Shown here: piece by piece, positions 6,803 through 13,666 of the stretch
How the letters are laid out: each line of letters opens with the position of its first letter
How positions within the stretch are numbered: the first letter of the stretch is position 1
Assembly: GCA_019751475.1 (NCBI GenBank)
Contig: JAIENH010000638.1
Location: forward strand, 1 to 13,666
Source of the DNA: Cyclobacteriaceae bacterium
Lineage (GTDB): Bacteria; Bacteroidota; Bacteroidia; Cytophagales; Cyclobacteriaceae
DNA: 13,666 bases
Direction: 5' to 3'
Position numbers and translations under genes: made by a program
Notes under the pieces: generated by a model
The model's input: the letters and a program-made list of their open reading frames with translations, nothing else
Databases searched by the model: none
Told to the model about the DNA's origin: nothing

Positions 6803-7313
6803 AAATTTGGCTTTAGAGCTCTTAAAAAAAATACTGAATGATGAGATAAAGGCCCGCTCTCGAACCAATCTTGTTAAGAGCAAAAAACTTCTAGAAATGT
6901 TGGAAAGCTCTATCAGGAAGTACCAAAACAACTTATTAACAACTGCAGAGGTTATTCAAGAGCTGATCAATCTAGCGAAAGAGATTAAAGAAGCTGACAA
7001 AGAAGGCGAAAGACTTGGGTTGTCAAAGGACGAAGTCGCTTTCTACAATGCATTAGAGATAAATGACAGTGCAGTTAAAGTACTGGGTGACGACCATCTC
7101 AGAGATTTGGCACGTGAAATTGCGGACAAAGTCAAAGCCAATTCTACAATCGACTGGACAATTAGAGAAAGCGCAAGAGCAAAACTAATGGTAATGGTAA
7201 GACGGACACTTACAAAATGGGGCTACCCGCCCGACAAACAAGCAAAGGCAATTGAGACAGTGTTAAAACAGGCTGAGTTGTTGGCTAATCAGTTAGTAGA
7301 TTCAAACTACTAA
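6792..7313 (+). CDS. C-terminal fragment of HsdR (DUF3387-type domain) in a separate frame
   Basis: The 173-residue product from ATG 6792 matches the far C-terminus of HsdR proteins of the DUF3387 type. KHKNLALELLKKILNDEIK, then EMLESSIRKYQNN, LGLSKDEVAFYNAL, NDSAVKVLGDD, STIDWTIRESARAKL and WGYPPDKQAKAI are all characteristic. The frame is open further upstream (TTG at 6750), and the residues LLEVKG just before the ATG already look like family sequence, so the break probably occurred around 6770-6783 within a once-continuous gene. Relative to hsdR it lies in the +1 frame; removing one T from the TTTT at 6775-6778 would join the two chains as ...DKPLEVKGM.... The piece is mostly helical and charged, with no catalytic motif. 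It may be translated from its own start and associate with HsdR, or be a dead remnant. A sequencing error is also possible, although the flanking family residues between DKP and LEVKG seem shortened too, which argues for a real indel. Confidence 0.85.
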   Translation: MKHKNLALELLKKILNDEIKARSRTNLVKSKKLLEMLESSIRKYQNNLLTTAEVIQELINLAKEIKEADKEGERLGLSKDEVAFYNALEINDSAVKVLGDDHLRDLAREIADKVKANSTIDWTIRESARAKLMVMVRRTLTKWGYPPDKQAKAIETVLKQAELLANQLVDSNY

Positions 7314-7342
7314 TCATTTTCGCTCGATAGTGATCAAAATGA
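7314..7342. terminator. Possible weak bidirectional terminator between convergent genes
   Basis: TCATTTT at 7314-7320 pairs perfectly with AAAATGA at 7336-7342 across a 15-base loop, immediately after the stop codon of the HsdR fragment and 35 bases beyond the stop of the convergent M20 peptidase gene. The position suits a shared terminator, but the stem is short and AT-rich, so the evidence is mostly positional. Confidence 0.3.
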
Positions 7343-7377
7343 AATGAGTTGGTTGAAAATTTTACTTTCGAATCATC

Positions 7378-8778
7378 TCAATTACTCTTCGCCAGATTAA
7401 AAATCACCTCCCAGTTAAATTGCACAAACTTGTGCAGCGACTCTTCCAGTATCCGCTCCTGGTCGCTGTGAGCACCAAAACCTTTGGGGCCGTCTTCCAC
7501 ATCTGTCATCGGCCCGATGCCGTAGCACTCAATACCTTTCTCGCGCAAGAAGGCCATGTCTGTAGCGCCCGTGGGCATGGTGGGCAGCGTCACGGTGTTG
7601 TAAATTTTCTTGATGGCACCCTCCGCGATTTTAAAGGCATCGGTGTCCAGTCGTGAGGGGCGTGCGGTGGGCCGCAAGTTGCGTGTATTCGTTACAATTT
7701 CAATTTGTGAATCGTTGATGACGCGCTTCATTTCTGCCAGCAGGCTCGGCATATCTTCATCGGGCAAGGCGCGAATGTCAAGCGTGGCCTCGGCCTCACT
7801 CGGGATGACGTTGCTCAGGTAGCCGCCTTTAAAAATATTGGGCGAGATAGAGGTGCGCAGCGTAGAGTGCATGCGAGGTTCTTTGGCTGCAAAATATTCC
7901 TGTGCTTTGTCAGCATCTTTGCCATTCACCACGGCCATGTAGCGCGCTGCATCGGCCGGAGCACTGATGGCTGCGAGGCGCGTGAAGAACGTGCGAGTTG
8001 TTTCGTTCAGTCGCATGGGTGTTTGCCACGCAGCAATTTTGGCAATGGCTTGCGATAAGTGCACGATGGCATTGTCTTGCAGGGGCACGGAGCCGTGACC
8101 TGCCGTTCCGCGCGCCACGAGTTTTACCCCGTTGGGTACTTTCTCGGTGGTGGAGACGGCCGCGTACAAGATCTTCCCTTCCTTGCGCGTCACACCACCG
8201 CCTTCGGCAAAACAAAATTCTGCTTCAATGTCAGCCCAGTGTTCTTTCACCATGAAATCAATTCCCACTTTGGTGTTTGATTCTTCTCCGGCTTCAGCCA
8301 GAAAAATCACATCACGGTCAAGCGCAATGTTGAGTCGCTTGAGTTGCAGCATCACCATGAGAGCGGCCACTACGTTGTCTTTGTCGTCCACTGCACCACG
8401 TGCATATACATAGCCGCCTTCGCGCGTTGCCGAGAACGGAGGATGAATCCATTTGGTGGTGTCCACACTCACCACATCGGTGTGGGCCATGAGCAAGACG
8501 GGCTTTTTGTTGCCGTTGCCTTTGATGCGCGCCACCAGGTTGGGGCGCTTGGGGTCGTTGGAAAACACTTTCGTGGGAATGCCCTCTTTATCCAATACTG
8601 ATTTCAGGTACTCTACCACCGGAGCTTCATAGCCTGTCGCTACACTCGAATTGATTTTAAGGATGGCCTGAAAATGTTTGATGGTTTCGTCTTGCAGTTT
8701 GGCCCAATCGGGTTGTTTAGGTTGGGAAAAAGAAACGGTGCCGAGCAGACAAAGTAAAATCAGTAGAAGTGAACGCAT
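7378..8778 (-). CDS. Exported M20 family metallopeptidase
   Basis: This is a 466-residue zinc-dependent aminoacylase/carboxypeptidase-like enzyme. A signal peptide (positively charged start, leucine-rich core, likely cleavage near residue 19 after VSFSQ) sends it to the periplasm or beyond. The metal-binding set of the M20 clan is complete: H99 and D101 in MAHTDVV, D131 in GAVDDK, general base E165 with ligand E166 in EAGEES, E192 in FAEGGG and H437 in GAHSDQ. The lid/dimer segment has the usual H228 in GTAGHGSVP. This arrangement resembles the carboxypeptidase S/PM20D1 branch, but the substrate cannot be told. The ATG at 8778 directly precedes the signal peptide. The gene converges on the restriction operon and seems monocistronic. 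Hand counts of three 60-base lines within it average about 54% G+C, well above the hsdS recognition domains. It is probably a resident gene involved in peptide or N-acyl amino acid breakdown. Confidence 0.93.
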   Translation of the reverse strand: MRSLLLILLCLLGTVSFSQPKQPDWAKLQDETIKHFQAILKINSSVATGYEAPVVEYLKSVLDKEGIPTKVFSNDPKRPNLVARIKGNGNKKPVLLMAHTDVVSVDTTKWIHPPFSATREGGYVYARGAVDDKDNVVAALMVMLQLKRLNIALDRDVIFLAEAGEESNTKVGIDFMVKEHWADIEAEFCFAEGGGVTRKEGKILYAAVSTTEKVPNGVKLVARGTAGHGSVPLQDNAIVHLSQAIAKIAAWQTPMRLNETTRTFFTRLAAISAPADAARYMAVVNGKDADKAQEYFAAKEPRMHSTLRTSISPNIFKGGYLSNVIPSEAEATLDIRALPDEDMPSLLAEMKRVINDSQIEIVTNTRNLRPTARPSRLDTDAFKIAEGAIKKIYNTVTLPTMPTGATDMAFLREKGIECYGIGPMTDVEDGPKGFGAHSDQERILEESLHKFVQFNWEVIFNLAKSN

Positions 8779-8919
8779 AGGTCAGGGTCTAAAGGTTTGT
8801 GAAACAAGGTAAGGATTTTGTGAGATCGGGCAGACGGGATTTATTCCTGCGGTATCCACTCAACCCTGCCGGGCGGTTTATCGTACAAGCGAAAAACTGC
8901 AAGCCCAATTCGTCTCTCT

Positions 8920-9120
8920 ATGAAAAAGATCTACATCCTCAACTTCATCACCGACTTTCGCAAATCACCCAACGACCTCAAGACCTTATCTGAAATACGC
9001 ACACACCTTGGCCATGCCGAGGAGGCAGCCTTGCTACGCCTGCTGGAGGAAATGAAGCAGATGCGTACGCTGCGGGAGGTGGAGAAGAATGGCGAGCGTA
9101 GTTTCCAGGTAATGGCGTAG
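8920..9120 (+). CDS. Small hypothetical protein, possibly winged-helix-like
   Basis: A 66-residue frame starts at ATG 8920 in the 433-base interval between the M20 gene and the next membrane protein gene. The start KKIYILNFI is followed by two likely amphipathic helices (about LSEIRTHLG and EEAALLRLLEEMKQM) and a final stretch, LREVEKNGERSFQVM, that could be a beta wing. This order suggests a small winged helix-turn-helix-like fold, but I do not recognise a family and no function is assigned. The amino acid composition is protein-like and the competing antisense frames look less natural. No clear promoter or Shine-Dalgarno site was found. The 141 bases upstream, towards the divergent M20 gene, show nothing I can assign. 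Moderate confidence that it is a real gene. Confidence 0.55.
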   Translation: MKKIYILNFITDFRKSPNDLKTLSEIRTHLGHAEEAALLRLLEEMKQMRTLREVEKNGERSFQVMA

Positions 9121-9199
9121 TAGACTTCGACATGCAATGCGATGGTAACGGTAAAATACTTATCATCGAAAAGACCCCCGGCACTACGAATTAACTCAA

Positions 9200-9207
9200 T
9201 ATCTTTG
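9200..9207 (+). promoter_or_regulatory. Bacteroidota -7 promoter element TATCTTTG
   Basis: TATCTTTG matches the Bacteroidota primary sigma -7 consensus TAnnTTTG exactly. It ends only 4 bases before the ATG at 9212. If used, transcription would start at or very near the start codon, implying a leaderless message. I did not see a convincing TTG at the -33 position, so the site is supported by the -7 match alone. Confidence 0.45.
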
Positions 9208-9211
9208 CAAT

Positions 9212-10024
9212 ATGCCTGTGAAGAAACCCGAGCCTGTGTCGCGATCGAAGGACATCATCATCAGTTCGGTGATTTCCATTGCCATCACCATCGTGTTTGG
9301 TTATTACTTTCTCTACATCGGCATCCGCGAGCGCAAGCCCACGTTTTATGTAGACCCTACCCGCACCACTATTTTGGATAAAGAGAATGCAGCCAACGCC
9401 CCACTGCAATTGTTAAAAGCCAATGGCGATACCATAAAATCCGATGTGACCTCGGTCTACTTTTACTTTTTCAACCAAGGAAAGGAAACCATTAAAGAAG
9501 AAAATATTTATGCTCCGTTGCGCATTTCGCTAGGCGACAGCGCTAAGGTGCTCGACTATAAAATTCTGAAAGTGGCGCGCTCGGTGTCGGGCCTTGCGCT
9601 ACAGCGCGATTCATCCAACCAGACAGTGCTAATTAATTTCAAGGCGCTGGAGCAAGATGATGGCATTGCTGGCCAATTGATTTTTGAAGGCAATAAAAAC
9701 ACACCCATCACACTCTCGGGTGGCATTGATGGGGTGAAGCAATTTGAAACACGCTTAATCGCCATTAACCCGCTCTACTTTGTGGTGGCGCTGGCCATCT
9801 TTTTGATTGCCGCTTACATTTACCTTGTGCTCAGCAAGCGCTACCCAAAAAATTCACTCACGCTGCTTTTCTTTTTCTCGGCCATTCCCATCATTTATTT
9901 ATTGCTGGTACTTTATAAAACGGAGTGGTTTGTGAGTCATACCGTACCTGAGACCTTGAAGTTGGAGCAATATTATGACGCTGGCAACAGCACCTTGTTT
10001 GCTATACCTTCGTGGTTTCGATAA
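9212..10024 (+). CDS. Membrane protein of unknown function with an extracytoplasmic domain
   Basis: The 270-residue protein has a short basic N-terminus and a first membrane helix at about 14-37. A soluble domain of roughly 150 residues (38-185), probably periplasmic, follows; it is rich in beta-type sequence such as TSVYFYFFNQGKE and GQLIFEG. Two further helices lie at about 187-207 and 214-235, with a 35-residue tail. No enzyme motif, cysteine cluster or known signature is visible, and I do not recognise the family. The middle domain, with its 'napLqLlkangd.i..dvtsvyFyfFNqGk' pattern, could be an immunoglobulin-like fold, but this is only an impression. The gene stands alone; downstream is the convergent deoxynucleoside kinase gene. 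The ATG at 9212 is the only early start and gives a sensible cytoplasmic N-terminus ahead of the first helix. Confidence 0.8.
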   Translation: MPVKKPEPVSRSKDIIISSVISIAITIVFGYYFLYIGIRERKPTFYVDPTRTTILDKENAANAPLQLLKANGDTIKSDVTSVYFYFFNQGKETIKEENIYAPLRISLGDSAKVLDYKILKVARSVSGLALQRDSSNQTVLINFKALEQDDGIAGQLIFEGNKNTPITLSGGIDGVKQFETRLIAINPLYFVVALAIFLIAAYIYLVLSKRYPKNSLTLLFFFSAIPIIYLLLVLYKTEWFVSHTVPETLKLEQYYDAGNSTLFAIPSWFR

Positions 10025-10084
10025 GTTCAACGCTATCTTCTTTTCGGCAACAGATTGGTTGGGGTTGCCTCGCTGGGCAACGAT

Positions 10085-10714
10085 TCAAGTAAATAAACTA
10101 TTCAGTTCCAGGTCTATTTTTCCAACGATCATAGAAAAATCTTCTACCCGCTCCACAAAATCTACCTGGTTTACATCAATGATAAGCAGCTTGCCGTGCT
10201 TGTAGTTGCCAATCCACGTTTCGTAGTGTTCGTTGAGGTTCTTGAGATACTCCAGGCGGATATTGTATTCAAAGTCGCGGTTTCGTTTTTGAATTTGCTG
10301 CACCAACTTGGGGATGTCTGCCTTCAGGTAAATCAGCAAATCAGGCGGCTGTACAAAATTAATCATCGAGTGAAAGATATCGAGATAACTTTGATAGTCG
10401 CGGTCGTTGATGTGCTTGCTGCGATGAAGATTGGCGGCAAAAATGTAGGCGTCTTCGTAGATCGTGCGGTCTTGCACCACCGGCTTTTCGCTTTGGCGGA
10501 TTTGATGCACCTGGTTGAAGCGGCTGTTGAGAAAATAAATTTGCAGGTGAAAGGCCCACCGTGTCATGTCAGAATAGAAATCGCGGAGATAGGGATTGTG
10601 ATCTACCGACTCGAAGAGGGCCGTCCACCCATAATGACGGGCCAACTTCTCTGCCAGCGTGGTTTTGCCAGAGCCGATGTTGCCGGAGATAGCGATGTGT
10701 TTGAGAGGCGGCAT
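10085..10714 (-). CDS. Deoxynucleoside kinase
   Basis: This cytosolic 209-residue enzyme phosphorylates deoxynucleosides (salvage pathway) using ATP. It has the P-loop GNIGSGKT at 11-18, the base/sugar-binding glutamate E35 in FESVDHNPYL, and the family signature DRTIYED at 82-88. PDLLIYL at 124-130 and a basic LID segment, K143-R-N-R146, follow. Length and motif order match the dNK family (dGK/dAK/dCK-like), common in Bacteroidota; substrate preference cannot be read from sequence alone. The ATG at 10714 places the P-loop at the usual distance from the start. It is divergent from the GldB gene with about 97 bases between the likely starts. A palindromic TAAATTTA at 10728-10735 in that gap could serve either direction, but this is weak. 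The 60 bases on its 3' side, facing the convergent membrane protein gene, show no clear terminator. Confidence 0.93.
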   Translation of the reverse strand: MPPLKHIAISGNIGSGKTTLAEKLARHYGWTALFESVDHNPYLRDFYSDMTRWAFHLQIYFLNSRFNQVHQIRQSEKPVVQDRTIYEDAYIFAANLHRSKHINDRDYQSYLDIFHSMINFVQPPDLLIYLKADIPKLVQQIQKRNRDFEYNIRLEYLKNLNEHYETWIGNYKHGKLLIIDVNQVDFVERVEDFSMIVGKIDLELNSLFT

Positions 10715-10811
10715 TACTTCAATCGGTTAAATTTATGAATTTAGTATGTACGAGCATTCATCTTTCGAGTCAAAGAAGCAATATCGGTCAATAATCCCGA
10801 TCTTCGTGCGT

Positions 10812-11846
10812 ATGAGATTTTGGTTTTTATTTTTCATAGCTGCTTTGATTTTTACTGCTTGCCAGGACGATGCGGAAGAGAAGTGCGCATTCATTCCTGA
10901 TACTTCTTCCATCACAGTGAATCTTCAAGTGGAATCCCTCGAAGATTCATTGCCCAACATCACCAGCAAGCAGCAGCTTTCAAATTTCTTTAGCCATCAC
11001 GCGGAGGTGCGCGATTTGTTTTTTAATCGCCCTGCCTATCCGAGTGATTCAGCTTTCATCAATCAGCTATACAAGCGTTTTACCAATCCATATCTTGATA
11101 CGTTGCTGATGGAGACGCATCGTGTGTTTGGTAAAGGAGAAGAATTGCGCACACAGTTTGAGGCCGCCTATAAAAATCTTCTTCATTATTATCCGGAGGT
11201 AAAAGCTCCACGAATCCAAACTATTGTAACTGGGCTGGAGGCCGATCTATTTGTAAGCGATTCGTTGGTAATGGTAGGGTTGGATTACTTTTTGGGAGAT
11301 GGTGCAAAGTTCCGACCCAACAATCTCTACCAATATATGCTTAGGCGCTACAACAAAGATTTCATTGTGCCTTCCGTCATGCTGCTCACGGGCATTGATA
11401 GTCGTTTTAATAAAATCAATCCCAATGACAAGACGGTGCTGGCCGATATGGTTGCCTACGGCAAGGCCTACTACTTCGCAAAGCAAATGCTGCCTTGCAC
11501 ACCCGACAGTGTTTTAATCGGCTACACCCGAAAGGAAATGGAAGGCTCTCGTGAATTTGAAAATCTTATTTGGTCAAGATTTGTGGAAGACCAGGTGCTG
11601 TACTCGGCCAACCACATGGTGAAACAGAAATACATTGGCGAGCGTCCGAAAACGGTCGAGGTGGGTGAGGAGTGTCCGGGTCGTATTGGCACATGGGTGG
11701 GCTGGCAGATCGTAAAAAAATATATGGAGACCCACCCGAAGGTAGGACTGCGCGAACTAATGGAAATGGCCGATGCCCCGCGCCTATTTAAAGAGTCGGG
11801 CTACAAGCCACAATTGGTTAAACTGCCCAGCCGCGAAAGAATATAG
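10812..11846 (+). CDS. gldB: Gliding motility lipoprotein GldB-like
   Basis: The 344-residue product begins with a lipoprotein signal peptide: a basic start, the hydrophobic core FWFLFFIAALIFTA, and the lipidation cysteine C17 followed by QDD. The rest matches GldB-type proteins, with VRDLFFNR near the N-terminus, MVGLDYFLG in the centre, and IWSRFVEDQVLYS, GRIGTWVGWQIVKKYM and RLFKESGYKPQL near the C-terminus. In Flavobacterium, GldB is a membrane-anchored lipoprotein required for gliding and linked to the type IX secretion/gliding apparatus; homologues also occur in non-gliding Bacteroidota. I chose ATG 10812 rather than the in-frame ATG at 10746, because the longer form would put 22 extra residues ahead of the signal peptide. 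No gldC follows; the next gene is an unrelated efflux adaptor. The family call rests on recognised sequence pattern, not on a search. Confidence 0.85.
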   Translation: MRFWFLFFIAALIFTACQDDAEEKCAFIPDTSSITVNLQVESLEDSLPNITSKQQLSNFFSHHAEVRDLFFNRPAYPSDSAFINQLYKRFTNPYLDTLLMETHRVFGKGEELRTQFEAAYKNLLHYYPEVKAPRIQTIVTGLEADLFVSDSLVMVGLDYFLGDGAKFRPNNLYQYMLRRYNKDFIVPSVMLLTGIDSRFNKINPNDKTVLADMVAYGKAYYFAKQMLPCTPDSVLIGYTRKEMEGSREFENLIWSRFVEDQVLYSANHMVKQKYIGERPKTVEVGEECPGRIGTWVGWQIVKKYMETHPKVGLRELMEMADAPRLFKESGYKPQLVKLPSRERI

Positions 11847-11855
11847 TGACGCAAA

Positions 11856-11923
11856 CAACGAAACCGTATTACATTCGTTGACAAGGTTGGGTATTTTTTT
11901 ACGCTGAAAATGAAACTTTTCAG
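11856..11923. terminator. Two inverted repeats after gldB, possible terminator region
   Basis: The 122-base gap after gldB holds two perfect 7-base inverted repeats. CAACGAA (11856-11862) pairs with TTCGTTG (11874-11880) over an 11-base loop, and 13 bases later there is a run of seven T (11894-11900). CTGAAAA (11904-11910) pairs with TTTTCAG (11917-11923) over a 6-base loop. The first stem plus the T-run has the outline of an intrinsic terminator, but the spacing is longer than usual. The second stem lies nearer the adaptor gene and may be regulatory or nothing. Confidence 0.35.
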
Positions 11924-11968
11924 AAAAATGAAGTATCCTATTGCAGGTACCTAAACCTCTATTCCATT

Positions 11969-13318
11969 ATGAAGAACCGAAATTATCTTATTGCGGCCGG
12001 GGCTATTATAGTTTTATTCATTGGCTACTTTGTGCTAAGAGGAGACAATAGTGTGGCCGGCTCGGATATGCTAGCCACCGTGAAACGCGGACAGTTTCGG
12101 GTAGAGATTGAAACAACGGGTGAGCTGGAAGCTAAAAACTCAGTGAAGATTCTGGGCCCTCAGCAGCTGCGCAATTTTCAAATCTGGCAAGTAACGATTC
12201 AAAACATCATTGACGAAGGCACCGTGGTAAAAAAAGGAGACTGGATTGCTACGCTTGACCGTTCGGAGTTTCAAAAGAAATTTGCTGAAAAGCAGATCGA
12301 GCTCGAAAAGGCTAATTCAAAATTTACACAAACACAATTAGACACTACACTGCAATTGCGCCAAGCGCGTGATGAGTTGATCAACTTAAAATACGGTGCC
12401 GAAGAAAAGCAGATCATCCTGGAGCAATCGAAGTTTGAACCACCCGCTACGATTAAGCAAGCTGAAATAAACCTGGACAAAGCAAATCGTGCGTTGGAGC
12501 AAGCCATCGAAAATTATAAGATCAAAAAAAATCAGAACATTGAAAAGATGCGTGAGGTCTCTGCCGAGTTGCGCAAGGTGCAGGGCGACTTCAACAACAT
12601 GACCAGCGTGTTGCAATCCTTTGATGTGACCGCTCCCGAAGATGGCATGGTAATTTATGAAAAGGGTTGGGATGGGAAGCCCGTAAAGGCCGGATCGCAG
12701 ATTCAAATGTGGGAACCAACCGTGGCTACATTGCCCGATCTTACCAAGATGGTTTCAAAAACGTACGTGAACGAGGTAGATGTGCGCAAAGTGAAAGCCG
12801 GTCAGCGAGTAACCGTTGGCCTGGATGCCTATCCCGACAAACGACTGATGGGCACCGTGGTGCAGGTGGCCAACGTGGGCGAGCAGCGACCCAACTCCGA
12901 TGCAAAAGTATTTGAAGTACGCGTGGAGATTGATGGGACAGACGCAACTCTGCGACCCTCCATGACTACAAGCAACAAGATCATTGCCGCGGTGAAAGAC
13001 GGTGTACTCTACATTCCACTGGAGTGCCTGCACAGTCAGTTTGACTCTATTACATACGTGTATGCCAAAGAAGGTTCGGGCATTGCAAAGCGAGAAGTGA
13101 TAGTAGGAGAAACAAATGCCAACGAGGCGGTCATCACCGCAGGCGTCTCCGAAGAGATGCGCGTTTTTCTATCAGTGCCGACCGGCAAAGAAGGTGATGC
13201 AGTTGAACTTTTGCCGGAGCTTAATGGCAAGCGCAGAAAGAAAGACGCGCAAGAGAATGCTGCTCCAGCTACTGCGTTAGTCAATAAGCCGGTAGCTTCA
13301 AAAGGTAATCAGCCATAA
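11969..13318 (+). CDS. HlyD/MacA-like periplasmic adaptor of an efflux system
   Basis: This 449-residue membrane-fusion protein should link an inner-membrane permease to an outer-membrane channel. It has one N-terminal membrane anchor (about residues 5-23). The first half of a lipoyl-like domain runs about 36-98, with VEIETTGELEAKNSVKI and VVKKGDWIATLD. A long charged coiled-coil hairpin of some 115 residues (99-213) follows, then the second lipoyl half at VTAPEDGMVIYEKGWDGK (220-237), a beta-barrel with VNEVDVRKVKAGQRVTVGLDAYP, and a flexible, alanine- and lysine-rich tail. The next gene is a MacB-type permease starting only 8 bases after the stop, so the two form one transport unit in one operon. 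The ATPase is not visible in the window and may be downstream or part of another operon. Substrate unknown. The start ATG 11969 directly precedes the anchor. Confidence 0.92.
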   Translation: MKNRNYLIAAGAIIVLFIGYFVLRGDNSVAGSDMLATVKRGQFRVEIETTGELEAKNSVKILGPQQLRNFQIWQVTIQNIIDEGTVVKKGDWIATLDRSEFQKKFAEKQIELEKANSKFTQTQLDTTLQLRQARDELINLKYGAEEKQIILEQSKFEPPATIKQAEINLDKANRALEQAIENYKIKKNQNIEKMREVSAELRKVQGDFNNMTSVLQSFDVTAPEDGMVIYEKGWDGKPVKAGSQIQMWEPTVATLPDLTKMVSKTYVNEVDVRKVKAGQRVTVGLDAYPDKRLMGTVVQVANVGEQRPNSDAKVFEVRVEIDGTDATLRPSMTTSNKIIAAVKDGVLYIPLECLHSQFDSITYVYAKEGSGIAKREVIVGETNANEAVITAGVSEEMRVFLSVPTGKEGDAVELLPELNGKRRKKDAQENAAPATALVNKPVASKGNQP

Positions 13319-13326
13319 CAGTCCGT

Positions 13327-13666
13327 ATGTCTGAGCGGCTCATCTCCAACTTTTATATTGCTGTGAATGCGGTATTGGCGAATAAAATCCGTTCACTGCT
13401 TACCGCACTCGGTATCATTTTTGGTGTGGCAGCTGTGATTGCCATGCTGGCCATTGGCAACGGGGCGCAACAAGAATTGCTCGAGCAGATCAAACTCGTT
13501 GGCGTTAACAACATTGTAGTGAAACCAGTTGTTGAGCAGAAAGAAGAAAAAATTGATGAGGCAGTAGGAAAAAAAGAGAAGAAGAAATTTTCACCTGGCC
13601 TCACGCTTCGCGATGTGGCCAGTATCCAGTCCATCATCCCAGGCCTTTCTAAATTCAGCCCGGAAA
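13327..13666 (+). CDS. MacB-like ABC transporter permease, cut by the window edge
   Basis: A frame from ATG 13327 stays open to the end of the window, giving 113 residues. It opens with a cytoplasmic amphipathic segment and NKIRSLLTALGIIFGVAAVIAMLAIGNGA, the first membrane helix and its flanks in MacB/FtsX-type permeases (MacB_PCD domain), followed by QQELLEQIKLVGVNNIVVKP. A lysine/glutamate-rich stretch (about residues 70-88, EQKEEKIDEAVGKKEKKK) then precedes LTLRDVASIQSIIPGLSKFSP; the matching family segment is periplasmic. The gene follows the adaptor by 8 bases and is clearly co-transcribed. The first helix lies at about residues 24-46, and no ABC ATPase domain precedes it, so the ATPase should be a separate protein. 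The remainder lies outside the window. Confidence 0.9.
   Translation, partial: MSERLISNFYIAVNAVLANKIRSLLTALGIIFGVAAVIAMLAIGNGAQQELLEQIKLVGVNNIVVKPVVEQKEEKIDEAVGKKEKKKFSPGLTLRDVASIQSIIPGLSKFSPE

Noticed and set aside
7998..8601. Several + strand frames opposite the M20 peptidase gene
   Set aside because: They overlap each other in different frames, have compositions typical of antisense translation (many Arg, Ser, His), and lie fully inside a gene with all metal-binding residues.
10728..10735. Palindrome TAAATTTA as a shared promoter or operator for the divergent kinase and gldB genes
   Set aside because: It is only 8 AT-only bases, expected by chance in such a region, and does not match TAnnTTTG at the final G on either strand.
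10196..10738. A 180-residue open frame on the + strand opposite the deoxynucleoside kinase gene
   Set aside because: It is antisense to a gene with unmistakable kinase motifs; its translation is valine-rich and low in recognisable structure, as expected of a shadow frame.
10746..10811. Longer form of the GldB-like protein starting at ATG 10746
   Set aside because: It would place 22 polar and charged residues before a clear lipoprotein signal peptide that starts at ATG 10812.
11878..11901. TTGACA at 11878-11883 as a sigma-70 type promoter for the adaptor gene
   Set aside because: There is no TATAAT-like partner at the right distance, and Bacteroidota do not generally use this consensus; TTG with a nearby TAnnTTTG was not found either.

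Overview
The window looks like part of a Bacteroidota chromosome, probably from the Cytophagales or a related gliding lineage. The supporting signs are a GldB-type gliding lipoprotein, a TATCTTTG sequence that fits the Bacteroidota -7 promoter consensus (TAnnTTTG), few strong Shine-Dalgarno sites, and the style of the neighbouring genes. Lineage is inferred from gene content only.

Bases 16-7313 (+ strand) hold a type I restriction-modification operon with accessory genes: hsdM; a small GxxExxY-family PD-(D/E)XK protein; a HEPN-type toxin-like protein of the HI0074 family; an unusual specificity subunit in which a complete MNT nucleotidyltransferase (antitoxin-like) domain is fused in frame to the N-terminus of HsdS; hsdR; and a separate frame carrying the C-terminal part of HsdR. 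HsdM methylates adenine at the site read by HsdS, and HsdR translocates on and cuts unmodified DNA. The HEPN protein carries RX4HXY and the HsdS-fused MNT domain carries GSX10DXD, which are the signatures of HepT/MntA toxin-antitoxin pairs in which the MNT enzyme adenylylates the HEPN tyrosine. The layout therefore suggests a toxin-antitoxin pair physically wired into the restriction system. The gene junctions carry a family of AT-rich TTCAG(T/A)AATT-like repeats, and hsdR appears interrupted by a frameshift inside its C-terminal domain.

Bases 7378-13666 look like ordinary chromosome and are visibly richer in G+C in places. They contain an exported M20 metallopeptidase (- strand), a 66-residue unknown protein, a three-helix membrane protein of unknown function, a deoxynucleoside kinase (- strand), the GldB-like lipoprotein, and an adaptor/permease pair (HlyD-like plus MacB-like) that runs off the right edge. 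No gene-free stretch exceeds 300 bases. I saw no tRNA, rRNA, CRISPR array, transposase or integrase.
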